Shown: positions 24,592 through 32,680 of the stretch, piece by piece
Numbering within the stretch: position 1 is the stretch's first letter
How the letters are laid out: the number at the start of each line of letters is the position of its first letter
Assembly (NCBI GenBank): GCA_047921395.1
Contig: JBLRWH010000009.1
Coordinates: 1 to 55,565 of the forward strand
Origin: XN24 sp047921395
GTDB taxonomy: Bacteria > Pseudomonadota > Gammaproteobacteria > Steroidobacterales > XN24
Length of the DNA: 55,565 nt
Reading direction: 5' to 3'
Made by a program: the position numbers and the translations under genes
The notes under the pieces: model-generated
What the model was told of the DNA's origin: nothing
The model's database searches: none
The model's input: only the letters and a program-made list of their open reading frames with translations

Positions 24592-25618
24592 AGGTGCGAG
24601 GCCGCGTGAAATGATCGATCGCAGGGACGGCCATGTTCATCAGCAGCACGGCAAAAGCCACGCCGTCGGGATAGCCGCCCCAGCTGCGAATGACGAAGAT
24701 CAGCACGCCGATGCCGAACCCGTAGACCAGCCTGCCGGAGCGGCTGGTGGCCGCGGAGACCGGGTCGGTGGCGATGAAGAAAGCGCAGAGCAGCGTCGCG
24801 CCGCTGAACAGGTGGAAGGTCGGCGACGGATGGCTGCCTGGGTCCATGAGCCAGACGAACGCCGCGGGCACGCCCACGCCGAGGATCACGGCGACCGGGA
24901 TCTGCCAGCGGATGACCTTGCGCCACAGCAGGTATAGCCCGCCGAGCGCGATCCAGTTGGCCGTCCACTCCCAGCCCCGGGCGCCGAGGCTGCCGTAGAG
25001 CGCGCCCGCGCGCACTTCGGCGACGGTGCGCGCCATCGACAGCTGCGTGCGCAGGTCGTCGAGCGGGGTCGCGCCGCTGATGGCATCCCAGGACGTGCCT
25101 TCGGGCAGCGCGCCCGTGAAGGTGAAGCGCAATGTCTGCCAGGGGTCGAGCGAGGCCGACGCGAGGCCGAGCGTGTCGCCCAGCGGGGGCAGCCAGCGCG
25201 TCATCGCCTCGGGGAAGGAAATGAGCAGTACGACGTAGCCGGCCATGGCCGGATTGAAGGGGTTGAAGCCGAGTCCGCCGTAGAGCTGCTTGGCGAACAG
25301 GATCGCAAACGCCGCCCCCGTGGCGGTGATCCACCACGGCGTGAGCGGCGGGAGGCAGAAGGCGAGCAGGACCGCGGTGACGAGCGCGCTCAGGTCCAGC
25401 AGGTGCGGCGCCACCGGGCGCTTGCGCAGGGCGAGTGCGCCGGCCTCGCAGGCCAGTGCGACCGCGGCCGCTACAGCCATGTTGTAGAGGATGCCGGGGC
25501 CGAAGAACCACACCCAGGCGATCGTTGCGGGGACCAGCGCGAGCAGCACGTCGCCCATCACGCGCGTCACGCTGGTGGTGGGCCGGACATGCGGCGGGGC
25601 GGTCGGCTCGAACCTCAT
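24575..25618 (-). CDS. rsxD: Rsx/Rnf complex subunit D
   Basis: A 347-residue membrane subunit with about nine helices, related to NqrB. PHVRPTTSVTRVMGDVLLAL opens the protein. GGLGFNPFNPAMAGYV and DAISGATPLDDLR carry the conserved loops; the threonine in SGAT is the probable FMN site. RSWGGYPDGVAFAVLLMNM near the end is the other signature. The ATG at 25618 overlaps the rsxC stop by four bases. Confidence 0.95.
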   Translation of the reverse strand: MRFEPTAPPHVRPTTSVTRVMGDVLLALVPATIAWVWFFGPGILYNMAVAAAVALACEAGALALRKRPVAPHLLDLSALVTAVLLAFCLPPLTPWWITATGAAFAILFAKQLYGGLGFNPFNPAMAGYVVLLISFPEAMTRWLPPLGDTLGLASASLDPWQTLRFTFTGALPEGTSWDAISGATPLDDLRTQLSMARTVAEVRAGALYGSLGARGWEWTANWIALGGLYLLWRKVIRWQIPVAVILGVGVPAAFVWLMDPGSHPSPTFHLFSGATLLCAFFIATDPVSAATSRSGRLVYGFGIGVLIFVIRSWGGYPDGVAFAVLLMNMAVPAIDHFTRPRTYGHAG

Positions 25619-27171
25619 CGACCCGTTCCGGACTCGTCGCCGCCGTCCTGGTCGCGGCGCGCCTGCACCCGCTCGAGGGCATCGTCGATCATCGCCTTGC
25701 GCGCGCCCTCGTCGCCCCGCGCCTTGTCGGCCGCCCGGGTCTTTTCCTCGAGGCGTTGCCGGCGTGCCTTCTGCTCGGCCTCGATCCGGTCGCGACGCGC
25801 CTCGAAGCGCTCGCGCGCCAGGTCGGAACGCGCCCGGTCGCGGTCGCGGGCCCACAGCTCGGTCTTGGCATAGCGGAAGTATTGGGTCAGCGGCAGCTGG
25901 CTCGGGCAGACGACGTCGCAGCAACCGCACTCGATGCAATCGAACAGGTGATACTCGTCGAGCGCGTCGAGTTCGCCCGCACGCGCGTGCCAGTAAAGTT
26001 GCTGCGGCAGCAGCTGGGCCGGGCAGGCCTCCGCGCACTCGCCGCAGCGGATACATGGCATCGCGGGCGCCCGCGGGCGGATCTCCTCGTCCGAGGCGAC
26101 GACGATGCAATTCGTGCCCTTGATCACCGGCAGGGAGTCCTCGGCCAGGGGGAAGCCCATCATCGCGCCGCCCATGAGCAGGTGATCCGCCCGCTCCGTG
26201 TAGCCGCCGCAGGCCTCGATCAGCGCCGCGATCGGCGTGCCCAGGCGGACCTCCAGGTTGCGCGGCCGCGCGACGCCGTCGCCGGTGACGGTGACGATCC
26301 GCGACAGGAGCGGCTCTCCCCGTAGCACGGCGCGCGCCACGGCGGCAGCCGTACCCACGTTCTGGCACAGGTAGCCGATATCGGGCGGTACGCCGCGCGC
26401 GGGCACTTCTTCGCCGGTCAACACCTTGATGAGCTGTCGTTCGCCGCCCTCGGGATAGATCGCAGGAACCGAGACGACATCGATCCGCGTTTCGCCGGCC
26501 GCCGCGATGGCGTCCTCGAGGGCGCGCTTCGCAAGCGGCTTGTCCGCCTCGATCGCGACACAGCAACGGCTGATGTCGAGCGCCCGCAACAGGACCTGCG
26601 CGCCGGTGAGCACCTCCTCGGGGCGCTCCCTGAGAAGCAGCTCGTCGCAGCAGATGTAAGGCTCGCACTCGGCGGCATTCAGGATCAGCAGCTTCAGGCC
26701 CGAGCCCGCGCCCAGCTTGACCGCGGTGGGAAACGCGGCTCCGCCGAGGCCGACGATGCCGGCAGCCCGGACGCGCGCGCGCAGGTCATTCGCATGGAGC
26801 GTGCCGTAGTCCGGCAGGGTCTCGTAGCCCTGCCACGGCGCGTCCAGCCCGTCGGTCTCGATGACGATGCAGGGCGCGGAGAGGCCGCTGGGGTGGGGCA
26901 CGGGGTAGTCTCCGATGTCCACCACCGTGCCGGAGCTCGACGCGTGCACCTTCGCGCCGATGTAACCGCTGGGCCGGGCAATCGGTTGCCCCCTGAGTAC
27001 GCGCTCGCCCACCGCCACGGCGGGTTCGGCCGGCTGGCCGACGTGCTGGGACAGCGGCAGCACGAGGCGCGGCGGGATGGGGACGACAGCGATCGATTCG
27101 GCGGCGGGACGCGCCGTGCGCGCATCCAGTTTCAGCCCGCCCTGGAAACGCCAGAGGCGCGGCTGGCTCAT
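25615..27171 (-). CDS. rsxC: Rsx/Rnf complex subunit C (NADH-binding, 2x 4Fe-4S)
   Basis: A 518-residue peripheral subunit. The flavin/NADH-binding part has GLGGAAFPTAVKL, LNAAECEPYICCDE and YPEGGERQLIKVLTG. Two 4Fe-4S motifs follow: CIRCGECAEACP and CIECGCCDVVCPS. The C-terminal tail is highly charged (ARERFEARRDRIEAEQKARRQ-like) but far shorter than the long repeat tail of E. coli RsxC. It would take electrons from NADH. The ATG overlaps the rsxB stop by four bases. Confidence 0.96.
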   Translation of the reverse strand: MSQPRLWRFQGGLKLDARTARPAAESIAVVPIPPRLVLPLSQHVGQPAEPAVAVGERVLRGQPIARPSGYIGAKVHASSSGTVVDIGDYPVPHPSGLSAPCIVIETDGLDAPWQGYETLPDYGTLHANDLRARVRAAGIVGLGGAAFPTAVKLGAGSGLKLLILNAAECEPYICCDELLLRERPEEVLTGAQVLLRALDISRCCVAIEADKPLAKRALEDAIAAAGETRIDVVSVPAIYPEGGERQLIKVLTGEEVPARGVPPDIGYLCQNVGTAAAVARAVLRGEPLLSRIVTVTGDGVARPRNLEVRLGTPIAALIEACGGYTERADHLLMGGAMMGFPLAEDSLPVIKGTNCIVVASDEEIRPRAPAMPCIRCGECAEACPAQLLPQQLYWHARAGELDALDEYHLFDCIECGCCDVVCPSQLPLTQYFRYAKTELWARDRDRARSDLARERFEARRDRIEAEQKARRQRLEEKTRAADKARGDEGARKAMIDDALERVQARRDQDGGDESGTGR

Positions 27172-27725
27172 CGACGCGCCACCGCTGGCTCTGGTTCTGG
27201 CGGCTTGGGCCACTTCCAGGTCCTGAGCGTCACCGGTTCCTCGACCATGGCGATGCAATCCACCGGGCAGGGCGCCACGCACAGCTCGCAGCCCGTGCAC
27301 TCGCTGGCGATGACCGTGTGCATCTGCTTGCCCGCGCCGAGGATCGCGTCCACCGGGCACGCCTGGATGCACAGCGTGCAGCCGATGCACAGCGGTTCAT
27401 CGATCACCGCCACGGTGCGCGGCTTGAGTTCGCCGCTCTCCGGGTCGAGCGGCTTGGGGTCGCGCTCCAGCAGGTCAGCCAGCGCCCGGATGGTCGCCTC
27501 GCCGCCGGGCGGGCAGCGGTTGATGTCGGCCTGGCCGGCCGCGATGGCTTCGGCGTAAGGCCGGCAGCCCGCGAAGCTGCACTGGCCGCACTGGGTCTGC
27601 GGCAGGAGCCCATCGATTCGATCCGCCACCGGGTCCCCCTCGGTCCGAAAGCGCACCGCGGCAAAGCCGAGCGCGAGCCCGAACAATGCGGCCAGACCGG
27701 CAATGACGACGATGGCGGAAATCAT
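27168..27725 (-). CDS. rsxB: Rsx/Rnf complex subunit B (polyferredoxin)
   Basis: A 185-residue subunit. An N-terminal helix (IVVIAGLAALFGLALGF) anchors it, followed by the 4Fe-4S domain with TQCGQCSFAGCRPYAEAI and NRCPPGG. Two ferredoxin-type clusters then appear in CIGCTLCIQACPVDAI and CTGCELCVAPCPVDCI. It shuttles electrons between RsxC/ferredoxin and the membrane subunits. It is 13 bases downstream of rsxA. Confidence 0.96.
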   Translation of the reverse strand: MISAIVVIAGLAALFGLALGFAAVRFRTEGDPVADRIDGLLPQTQCGQCSFAGCRPYAEAIAAGQADINRCPPGGEATIRALADLLERDPKPLDPESGELKPRTVAVIDEPLCIGCTLCIQACPVDAILGAGKQMHTVIASECTGCELCVAPCPVDCIAMVEEPVTLRTWKWPKPPEPEPAVARR

Positions 27726-27738
27726 GGTGCGCGCCCCG

Positions 27739-28320
27739 TCAGACCCGCAGGAGCCCGGCGAAACCCATGAACCCGAGAGACATCAGCCCGGCAGTCACGA
27801 GCGCGATCGAGGCGCCGCGGAACGCCACCGGCACGTCCGCGGCCGCCACCCGCTCGCGGACCCCAGCGAACAGCACGAGCACCAGCGAGAAGCCCAGCGC
27901 GGCCCCGAAGCCGTAGACGAAGGACTCGAGAAAACCGTGGCTTTCCTGGACATTCAGGAGGGCGACCCCGAGGACCGCGCAGTTGGTCGTGATCAGCGGC
28001 AGGTAGATTCCCAGCACCTGGTACAGCAGCGGACTCGTCTTGTGCACCACCATCTCGGTGAACTGCACCACCCCCGCGATGACCAGGATGAAGGCGATCG
28101 TACGCAGGTATTCCAGGCCGAGCGGGGCGAGCAGCCACTCCTGCACCAGGTAGCTGCAGACCGAGGACAGCGTCAGGACGAAGGTCGTCGCCAGCGCCAT
28201 CCCGGCGGCCGTCTCGAGTTTGCGGGACACGCCCATGAACGGGCACAGGCCGAGGAACTTCACCAGCACGAAGTTGTTGACGAGGACCGTCGCCACGAGG
28301 ATGAGTCCCAGTTCTTTCAT
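27739..28320 (-). CDS. rsxA: Rsx/Rnf complex subunit A
   Basis: A 193-residue six-helix membrane subunit homologous to RsxE. NNFVLVKFLGLCPFMGVSRK near the start and VLGIYLPLITTNCAVLGVALLN hold the cysteines proposed to bind the intramembrane iron-sulfur centre. It is the first gene of the rsx set, 27 bases downstream of the metG stop; with no terminator visible between them, metG and rsx are probably read together. Confidence 0.96.
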   Translation of the reverse strand: MKELGLILVATVLVNNFVLVKFLGLCPFMGVSRKLETAAGMALATTFVLTLSSVCSYLVQEWLLAPLGLEYLRTIAFILVIAGVVQFTEMVVHKTSPLLYQVLGIYLPLITTNCAVLGVALLNVQESHGFLESFVYGFGAALGFSLVLVLFAGVRERVAAADVPVAFRGASIALVTAGLMSLGFMGFAGLLRV

Positions 28321-28347
28321 ATCCGCCGGATCCGCTCGCGCGAACGC

Positions 28348-30417
28348 TCAGGTGACCCGCATGCCGGGCTCGGCGCCCTCGTCCGGGGAGACGAGGAAGA
28401 TTCCGTCGCCGCCGGAGGCCGCCAGCACCATGCCCTCGGAGATGCCGAACCGCATCTTCCGTGCCTTGAGGTTCGCCACGACCACCGTGAGCCTCCCGGG
28501 CAGGTCTTCGGCACGGTAGGCTGAACGGATGCCCGAAAAGACCTGGCGCCGGCCCTGGCCAACATCAAGCGTCAGCTTCAGGAGCTTGTCGGCGCCGTCG
28601 ACATAATCGGCCTCCAGGATCCGCGCGATCCGCAGGTCGACTTTCATGAAGTCCTCCATGCCGATCTCCGGCGGGCCTTCGGCCGCTGGCCCGGATGCGC
28701 CCGCTGCCGCGGCCGGCGCGGCCGGCGCGGTTGGCGCAGGCCCCGCGGAGGGGACCGGCTTCTTCGCCAGGCTGTCCCGGGACGCCTCGAGCAACGCCTG
28801 CACGGCGACCGGATCCACCCGCTGCATCAGCGGCTCGAAGGGGCCGATCTCGTGATCGAGCAGCGGCGTCGCTGCATCGTCCCACGCCAGGGGCGGGCAG
28901 CGCAGGAACGTCTCGGCGGCCGCGGCAAGGTGCGGCAGCACCGGCTTCAGCCAGGTGACCAGGCTGCGGAAGGCATTGAGGCCCTGGGTGCAGACGGCCT
29001 GGACCTCGGCTTCACGGCCGGGTTCGCGCGCCATGATCCATGGCTTCTCGCGGTCGATGTACTGGTTGGCGCGGTCGGCGAGGGCCATGACCTGGCGGAG
29101 CGCCTGGCTGTAACGACGCTCCTCGAAATGCTCTGCGATCTCCGGCCCGGCGGCGGCGAACTCTTCGTGCAGCGCCGGCTCCGGCAAGGCCGCGGCGAGG
29201 CGTCCCTGTGCGGCGCGGTGAATGAAGCCGGCGCAACGGCTGGCGATATTCACGAGCTTGCCTACCAGGTCGGAGTTCACGCGCTGGACGAAGTCCTCGA
29301 GGTTCAGGTCGATGTCCTCGACGCCGGGGCCGAGCTTCGCCGCGTAGTAGTAGCGCAAGGCCTCCGGGTCGAGGTGCTCGAGCCACGTGCCGGCGCGAAT
29401 GAACGTGCCGCGCGACTTGGACATCTTCTCGCCGTTGACGGTCAGGAAACCGTGCGCAAACACCGCGGTCGGCGTGCGGAACCCGGCGCCGTGCAGCACC
29501 GCCGGCCAGAACAGCGAATGGAAATAGACGATGTCCTTGCCGATGAAGTGGTACAGCTCCTTGTCGCTGCCGGGGCGCCACCAGGCATCGAAGTCGAGCT
29601 CGGGGCGCCGGTCGCACAGCTGGCGGAAGCTGGCGATGTAGCCGATCGGCGCGTCCAGCCAGACATAGAAGTACTTGCCGGGCCGGCCCGGAATCTCGAA
29701 GCCGAAATAGGGCGCATCGCGGCTGATGTCCCAGTCCTGCAGACCCGCCTCGAACCATTCGCCGAGCTTGTTGCGCATGCTCTCGTGCAGGCGGCCCTCG
29801 GCCATCCAGCGCCGCAGCATGTCCTCGAAGTCGCCGAGCTTGAAGAACAGGTGCTCGGATTCGCGCTCGACGGGACGGCTGCCGGACAGCACCGAGACGG
29901 CGTCCAGGAGCTCGGACGGACGGTAGGTCGCGCCGCAGACCTCGCAGCTGTCGCCGTACTGGTCGCCCGCGCCACAGCGCGGACAGGTGCCGCGCACGAA
30001 GCGATCGGGCAGGAACATGCCCTCTTGCTCGTCGAAAGACTGCTTGATCGTGCGGGTCGCAATATGCCCGCCCGCTTCGAGCGCGTGGAAGATCTCCTCG
30101 ACGATGGCGCGGTTCTCCGCGGAATGCGTCGTGTGGTAGTTGTCGAACTCCACGTGAAAGCCAGCAAAATCATTGAGTTGGCCCGCATGGACCTCGCGGA
30201 CCAGGGCCTCGGGCGCGATGCCGTCCTCGCGTGCCCTGAGCATGATTGGGGTGCCGTGGGCGTCGCTGGCACAGACATACAGGCACTCGTTGCCACGCAT
30301 GCGCTGGAATCGCACCCAGATGTCGGTCTGGATGTATTCGACCATGTGCCCGATGTGCAACGGCCCGTTGGCATAGGGCAGGGCGCTGGTGACGAGGAGT
30401 TCGCGGCGATCGCTCAT
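28348..30417 (-). CDS. metG: Methionyl-tRNA synthetase
   Basis: A 689-residue class I synthetase of the dimeric type. HIGH box: GPLHIGHM; KMSKS box: GEKMSKSRGTF. The zinc knuckle CPRCGAGDQYGDSCEVCG shows the two-CxxC insert. After a linker rich in Ala/Pro, the C-terminal EMAP-II-like tRNA-binding domain (DFMKVDLRIARI to ISEGMVLAASGG) provides dimerisation. The long frame upstream of the ATG at 30417 has no family similarity. An extended -10 element precedes the gene. Confidence 0.97.
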   Translation of the reverse strand: MSDRRELLVTSALPYANGPLHIGHMVEYIQTDIWVRFQRMRGNECLYVCASDAHGTPIMLRAREDGIAPEALVREVHAGQLNDFAGFHVEFDNYHTTHSAENRAIVEEIFHALEAGGHIATRTIKQSFDEQEGMFLPDRFVRGTCPRCGAGDQYGDSCEVCGATYRPSELLDAVSVLSGSRPVERESEHLFFKLGDFEDMLRRWMAEGRLHESMRNKLGEWFEAGLQDWDISRDAPYFGFEIPGRPGKYFYVWLDAPIGYIASFRQLCDRRPELDFDAWWRPGSDKELYHFIGKDIVYFHSLFWPAVLHGAGFRTPTAVFAHGFLTVNGEKMSKSRGTFIRAGTWLEHLDPEALRYYYAAKLGPGVEDIDLNLEDFVQRVNSDLVGKLVNIASRCAGFIHRAAQGRLAAALPEPALHEEFAAAGPEIAEHFEERRYSQALRQVMALADRANQYIDREKPWIMAREPGREAEVQAVCTQGLNAFRSLVTWLKPVLPHLAAAAETFLRCPPLAWDDAATPLLDHEIGPFEPLMQRVDPVAVQALLEASRDSLAKKPVPSAGPAPTAPAAPAAAAGASGPAAEGPPEIGMEDFMKVDLRIARILEADYVDGADKLLKLTLDVGQGRRQVFSGIRSAYRAEDLPGRLTVVVANLKARKMRFGISEGMVLAASGGDGIFLVSPDEGAEPGMRVT

Positions 30418-30445
30418 GGTCTCTTCCGGGGATGACAAGCCGGAA

Positions 30446-30454
30446 ATTATGCCA
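30446..30454 (-). promoter_or_regulatory. Extended -10 promoter element of metG
   Basis: TGGCATAAT on the minus strand, 28 bases before the metG ATG; a TGn extension with a near-consensus -10 and no obvious -35. Confidence 0.5.
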
Positions 30455-30469
30455 TATCCGGGGGTTCCG

Positions 30470-30486
30470 CCCCGGCGCGGCCGGGG
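30470..30486 (-). other. GC-rich hairpin after the PilT-type operon
   Basis: A seven-base-pair stem (CCCCGGC / GCCGGGG) with a three-base loop, two bases past the stop of the last PilT-type gene. No T-run follows, so termination would have to be Rho-assisted. Confidence 0.4.
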
Positions 30487-30488
30487 AC

Positions 30489-31589
30489 TCAGGCGGACTG
30501 TTCCAGGAGCTTCCGGAACCGGTCCTTGGAGAACGCCTTCTCGTAGGCCTCGCGCACCGAGATGAAGCGCCGGTCGAGCAGTTCCTGCAGCGCGGTGTCC
30601 ATGGTCCGCATGCCGACGCTGGAACCCGACTGCATGGCGGTCTCGAGCTGGTCCAGCTTGCCCTGGCGGAGGAGATTCGAAACCGCGGATGTGTTGATGA
30701 GGATCTCGAGCGCGGGGAGGCGGCCATGGCCCGTCTTGTGCTTGCACAGCTGCTGGGAGATCACGCCGCGCAGCGACGTGGACAGCATCGTACGCACATG
30801 CGGCTGCTTCTCGGCCGGGAAGGCGTGGACCATCCGGTCCACGGTCGCGGCGGCGCCGTTGGTGTGCAGCGTGCCCATCACGAGGATGCCCATCTCGGCG
30901 GCCGTGATGGCCGTGCTCATCGTTTCGACATCACGCAGCTCGCCGACCAGCACGACGTCCGGGTCCTCGCGCAACGCGGAGTGGAGGGCCTCGGAGAAAC
31001 TGGGCGTGTGGTTGCCGACTTCGCGCTGGCTGATCAGGCAGCCCTGGCGCTCATGCAGGAACTCGATCGGGTCCTCGATCGTGATGATGTGGCCTTTGCG
31101 CATGCGATTGATCTCGTTGATCATCGCCGCGAGCGTGGTGGACTTGCCGGAACCGGTCTTGCCGGTGACCAGGATCATGCCCTGGCGATGCTGGCAGAGA
31201 CTCCGTACGACCTCGGGGAGTTTCAGCGAATCGATGCTGACAGACTCAGACGGAATCGCCCGCATCACGGCACCCATGCCGCCGAGGTGGCGGAACACGT
31301 TGACCCGGAAACGCGCCAGGTTCGCGATGCTGTAGGCGAAGTCAGCCTGGTCTTCTCGTTCGAAGGCCGCGGCGGCCACCGGGGTCGCGATGGCCTGCAG
31401 GTTGACCGACAGGTCCTCGGCCTTGAGCAACGTCGGCTCGAGCACCACCAGGTCGCCGTTCACGCGCACGCGCGGCGGGTTGCCCGCGATCAGGTGCAGG
31501 TCCGAGCCGCGGCGCTCCACCATGGTGCGCAACAGGCGGTCCACCAGCGGGGTCCTGGAGCCCGGGATGTTCGGCCCCGGGGTGCTCAT
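30489..31589 (-). CDS. PilT/PilU-family type IV pilus ATPase (second copy)
   Basis: A 366-residue secretion-superfamily ATPase. Walker A is GKTGSGKS (143-150). The Asp box is IITIEDPIEFLH, Walker B is DVVLVGELRDVETM and the His box is GTLHTNGAAATVDR, a complete set, so it should hydrolyse ATP as a hexamer and power pilus retraction. The C-terminal segment reads AVSNLLRQGK where PilT has the AIRNLIRE-type retraction motif; that and the length lean towards PilU. Its ATG overlaps the stop of the other PilT-type gene by four bases. Confidence 0.9.
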   Translation of the reverse strand: MSTPGPNIPGSRTPLVDRLLRTMVERRGSDLHLIAGNPPRVRVNGDLVVLEPTLLKAEDLSVNLQAIATPVAAAAFEREDQADFAYSIANLARFRVNVFRHLGGMGAVMRAIPSESVSIDSLKLPEVVRSLCQHRQGMILVTGKTGSGKSTTLAAMINEINRMRKGHIITIEDPIEFLHERQGCLISQREVGNHTPSFSEALHSALREDPDVVLVGELRDVETMSTAITAAEMGILVMGTLHTNGAAATVDRMVHAFPAEKQPHVRTMLSTSLRGVISQQLCKHKTGHGRLPALEILINTSAVSNLLRQGKLDQLETAMQSGSSVGMRTMDTALQELLDRRFISVREAYEKAFSKDRFRKLLEQSA

Positions 31590-32677
31590 TCCGCGAGATC
31601 CATTTTCGGAAGAATGCCGGTGTCCGTCACGAAGCGCGCGAACTGTTTCTTGTCGGTGGTATAGCGGTAAGCGTCGTCTGGATCGATCTCGCGTCGGGTG
31701 ATGGCCTCGAGCAGAGCCTGGTCCATCAGCTGCATGCCCGACTCCTTGCCGGTCTGCAGCTGCGAGGGGATCAGGTGGGTCTGGTCGCTCATGATCAGCC
31801 GCGCGATGGCCTTGTTCATGACCATGATCTCGTGGATCGCCTTGCGGCTCCGCCCGTCGGCCGTCTTCACCAGCACCTGCGTCACGACCGCGACGAGGCT
31901 CTGGGACAGGAAGCTCTTGGTCTGCTCGCGCTGCTGCGCCGGCAAGGCGTCGATGATCCGGTCGATGGTCTTCACCGCGCCGGTGGTGTGCAGCGTGCCG
32001 AGCACCAGGTGTCCCGTTTCGGCGGCCGTCATGGCCATGCTGATCGTTTCTGCATCGCGCATCTCGCCGACGAGAATCACGTCCGGGTCCTCGCGCAGCG
32101 CCGCCCGGACGCCCGCCGAGAAGCTGCGGAGATGGGTGTTGAGCTCCCGCTGGATGACCTGGGAATTCTTGCAGCCATGCACGAACTCGATCGGGTCCTC
32201 GAGGCTGATGATGTTCAGCTTCCGGGTGGAATTCAGGAAATCGATCATGGCCGCGAGCGTCGTGGACTTGCCGGTCCCTGTCGCGCCCGTCACCAGCACC
32301 ATCCCCTGGTGGTAGTCGCAGAGCTGCCGGATGATGGTCGGGAGGCCGAGGGACTCCAGTGTGGGCACCTCGGCGGGAATGAAACGGAACACCGCCCCGG
32401 GACCGCCGTCCTTGCGGAAGATGTTGACCCTGAAGCGGCCGCCATCGCCGCTCACGTAGGAGAAATCGAGGTCGTGCCCCGCCCGGAAGGTCTTCTCCTG
32501 CGCGGGCGTGAGGATCTCGCTGACGTAGCTTTCGAGCTCGGGCGGCGAGAGATTGCGGAACTTGATCGGCAGCAGGTCGCCCCGCAAGCGCAGCATCGGC
32601 GGCACGCCGACGGCGAGATGGATATCGGAGCAGCCCTGCGCCATCGCGAGCTGCAGGAAGGCGTCTATCCTGGCCAG
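31586..32677 (-). CDS. PilT-family type IV pilus ATPase (first copy), probable CTG start
   Basis: Walker A GATGTGKS, Asp box LEDPIEFVHG, Walker B DVILVGEMRDAET and His box GTLHTTGAVKT are all present, so it is an active-looking retraction-type ATPase. The retraction motif region reads AIARLIMSDQ. The first canonical start is ATG 32644, but it would remove ARIDAFLQLA, which matches the normal N-terminus of PilT-like proteins. Upstream of it only CTG 32677 fits, with GGGGA eight bases before it, and the stop of the kinase gene (in the same frame) lies just four codons further up. From CTG the protein has 363 residues. Together with the following paralogue and the HEAT kinase it forms a tight operon. 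Confidence 0.85.
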   Translation of the reverse strand: MARIDAFLQLAMAQGCSDIHLAVGVPPMLRLRGDLLPIKFRNLSPPELESYVSEILTPAQEKTFRAGHDLDFSYVSGDGGRFRVNIFRKDGGPGAVFRFIPAEVPTLESLGLPTIIRQLCDYHQGMVLVTGATGTGKSTTLAAMIDFLNSTRKLNIISLEDPIEFVHGCKNSQVIQRELNTHLRSFSAGVRAALREDPDVILVGEMRDAETISMAMTAAETGHLVLGTLHTTGAVKTIDRIIDALPAQQREQTKSFLSQSLVAVVTQVLVKTADGRSRKAIHEIMVMNKAIARLIMSDQTHLIPSQLQTGKESGMQLMDQALLEAITRREIDPDDAYRYTTDKKQFARFVTDTGILPKMDLAE

Positions 32678-32680
32678 GTT

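Noticed and set aside
25619..26668. Apparent 697-residue extension of RsxD
   Set aside because: The extension is an out-of-frame reading of rsxC; RsxD has a normal start at 25618.
30470..30486. Intrinsic terminator for the PilT-type operon
   Set aside because: The stem is strong but no T-run follows on the minus strand, so it is listed only as a hairpin.
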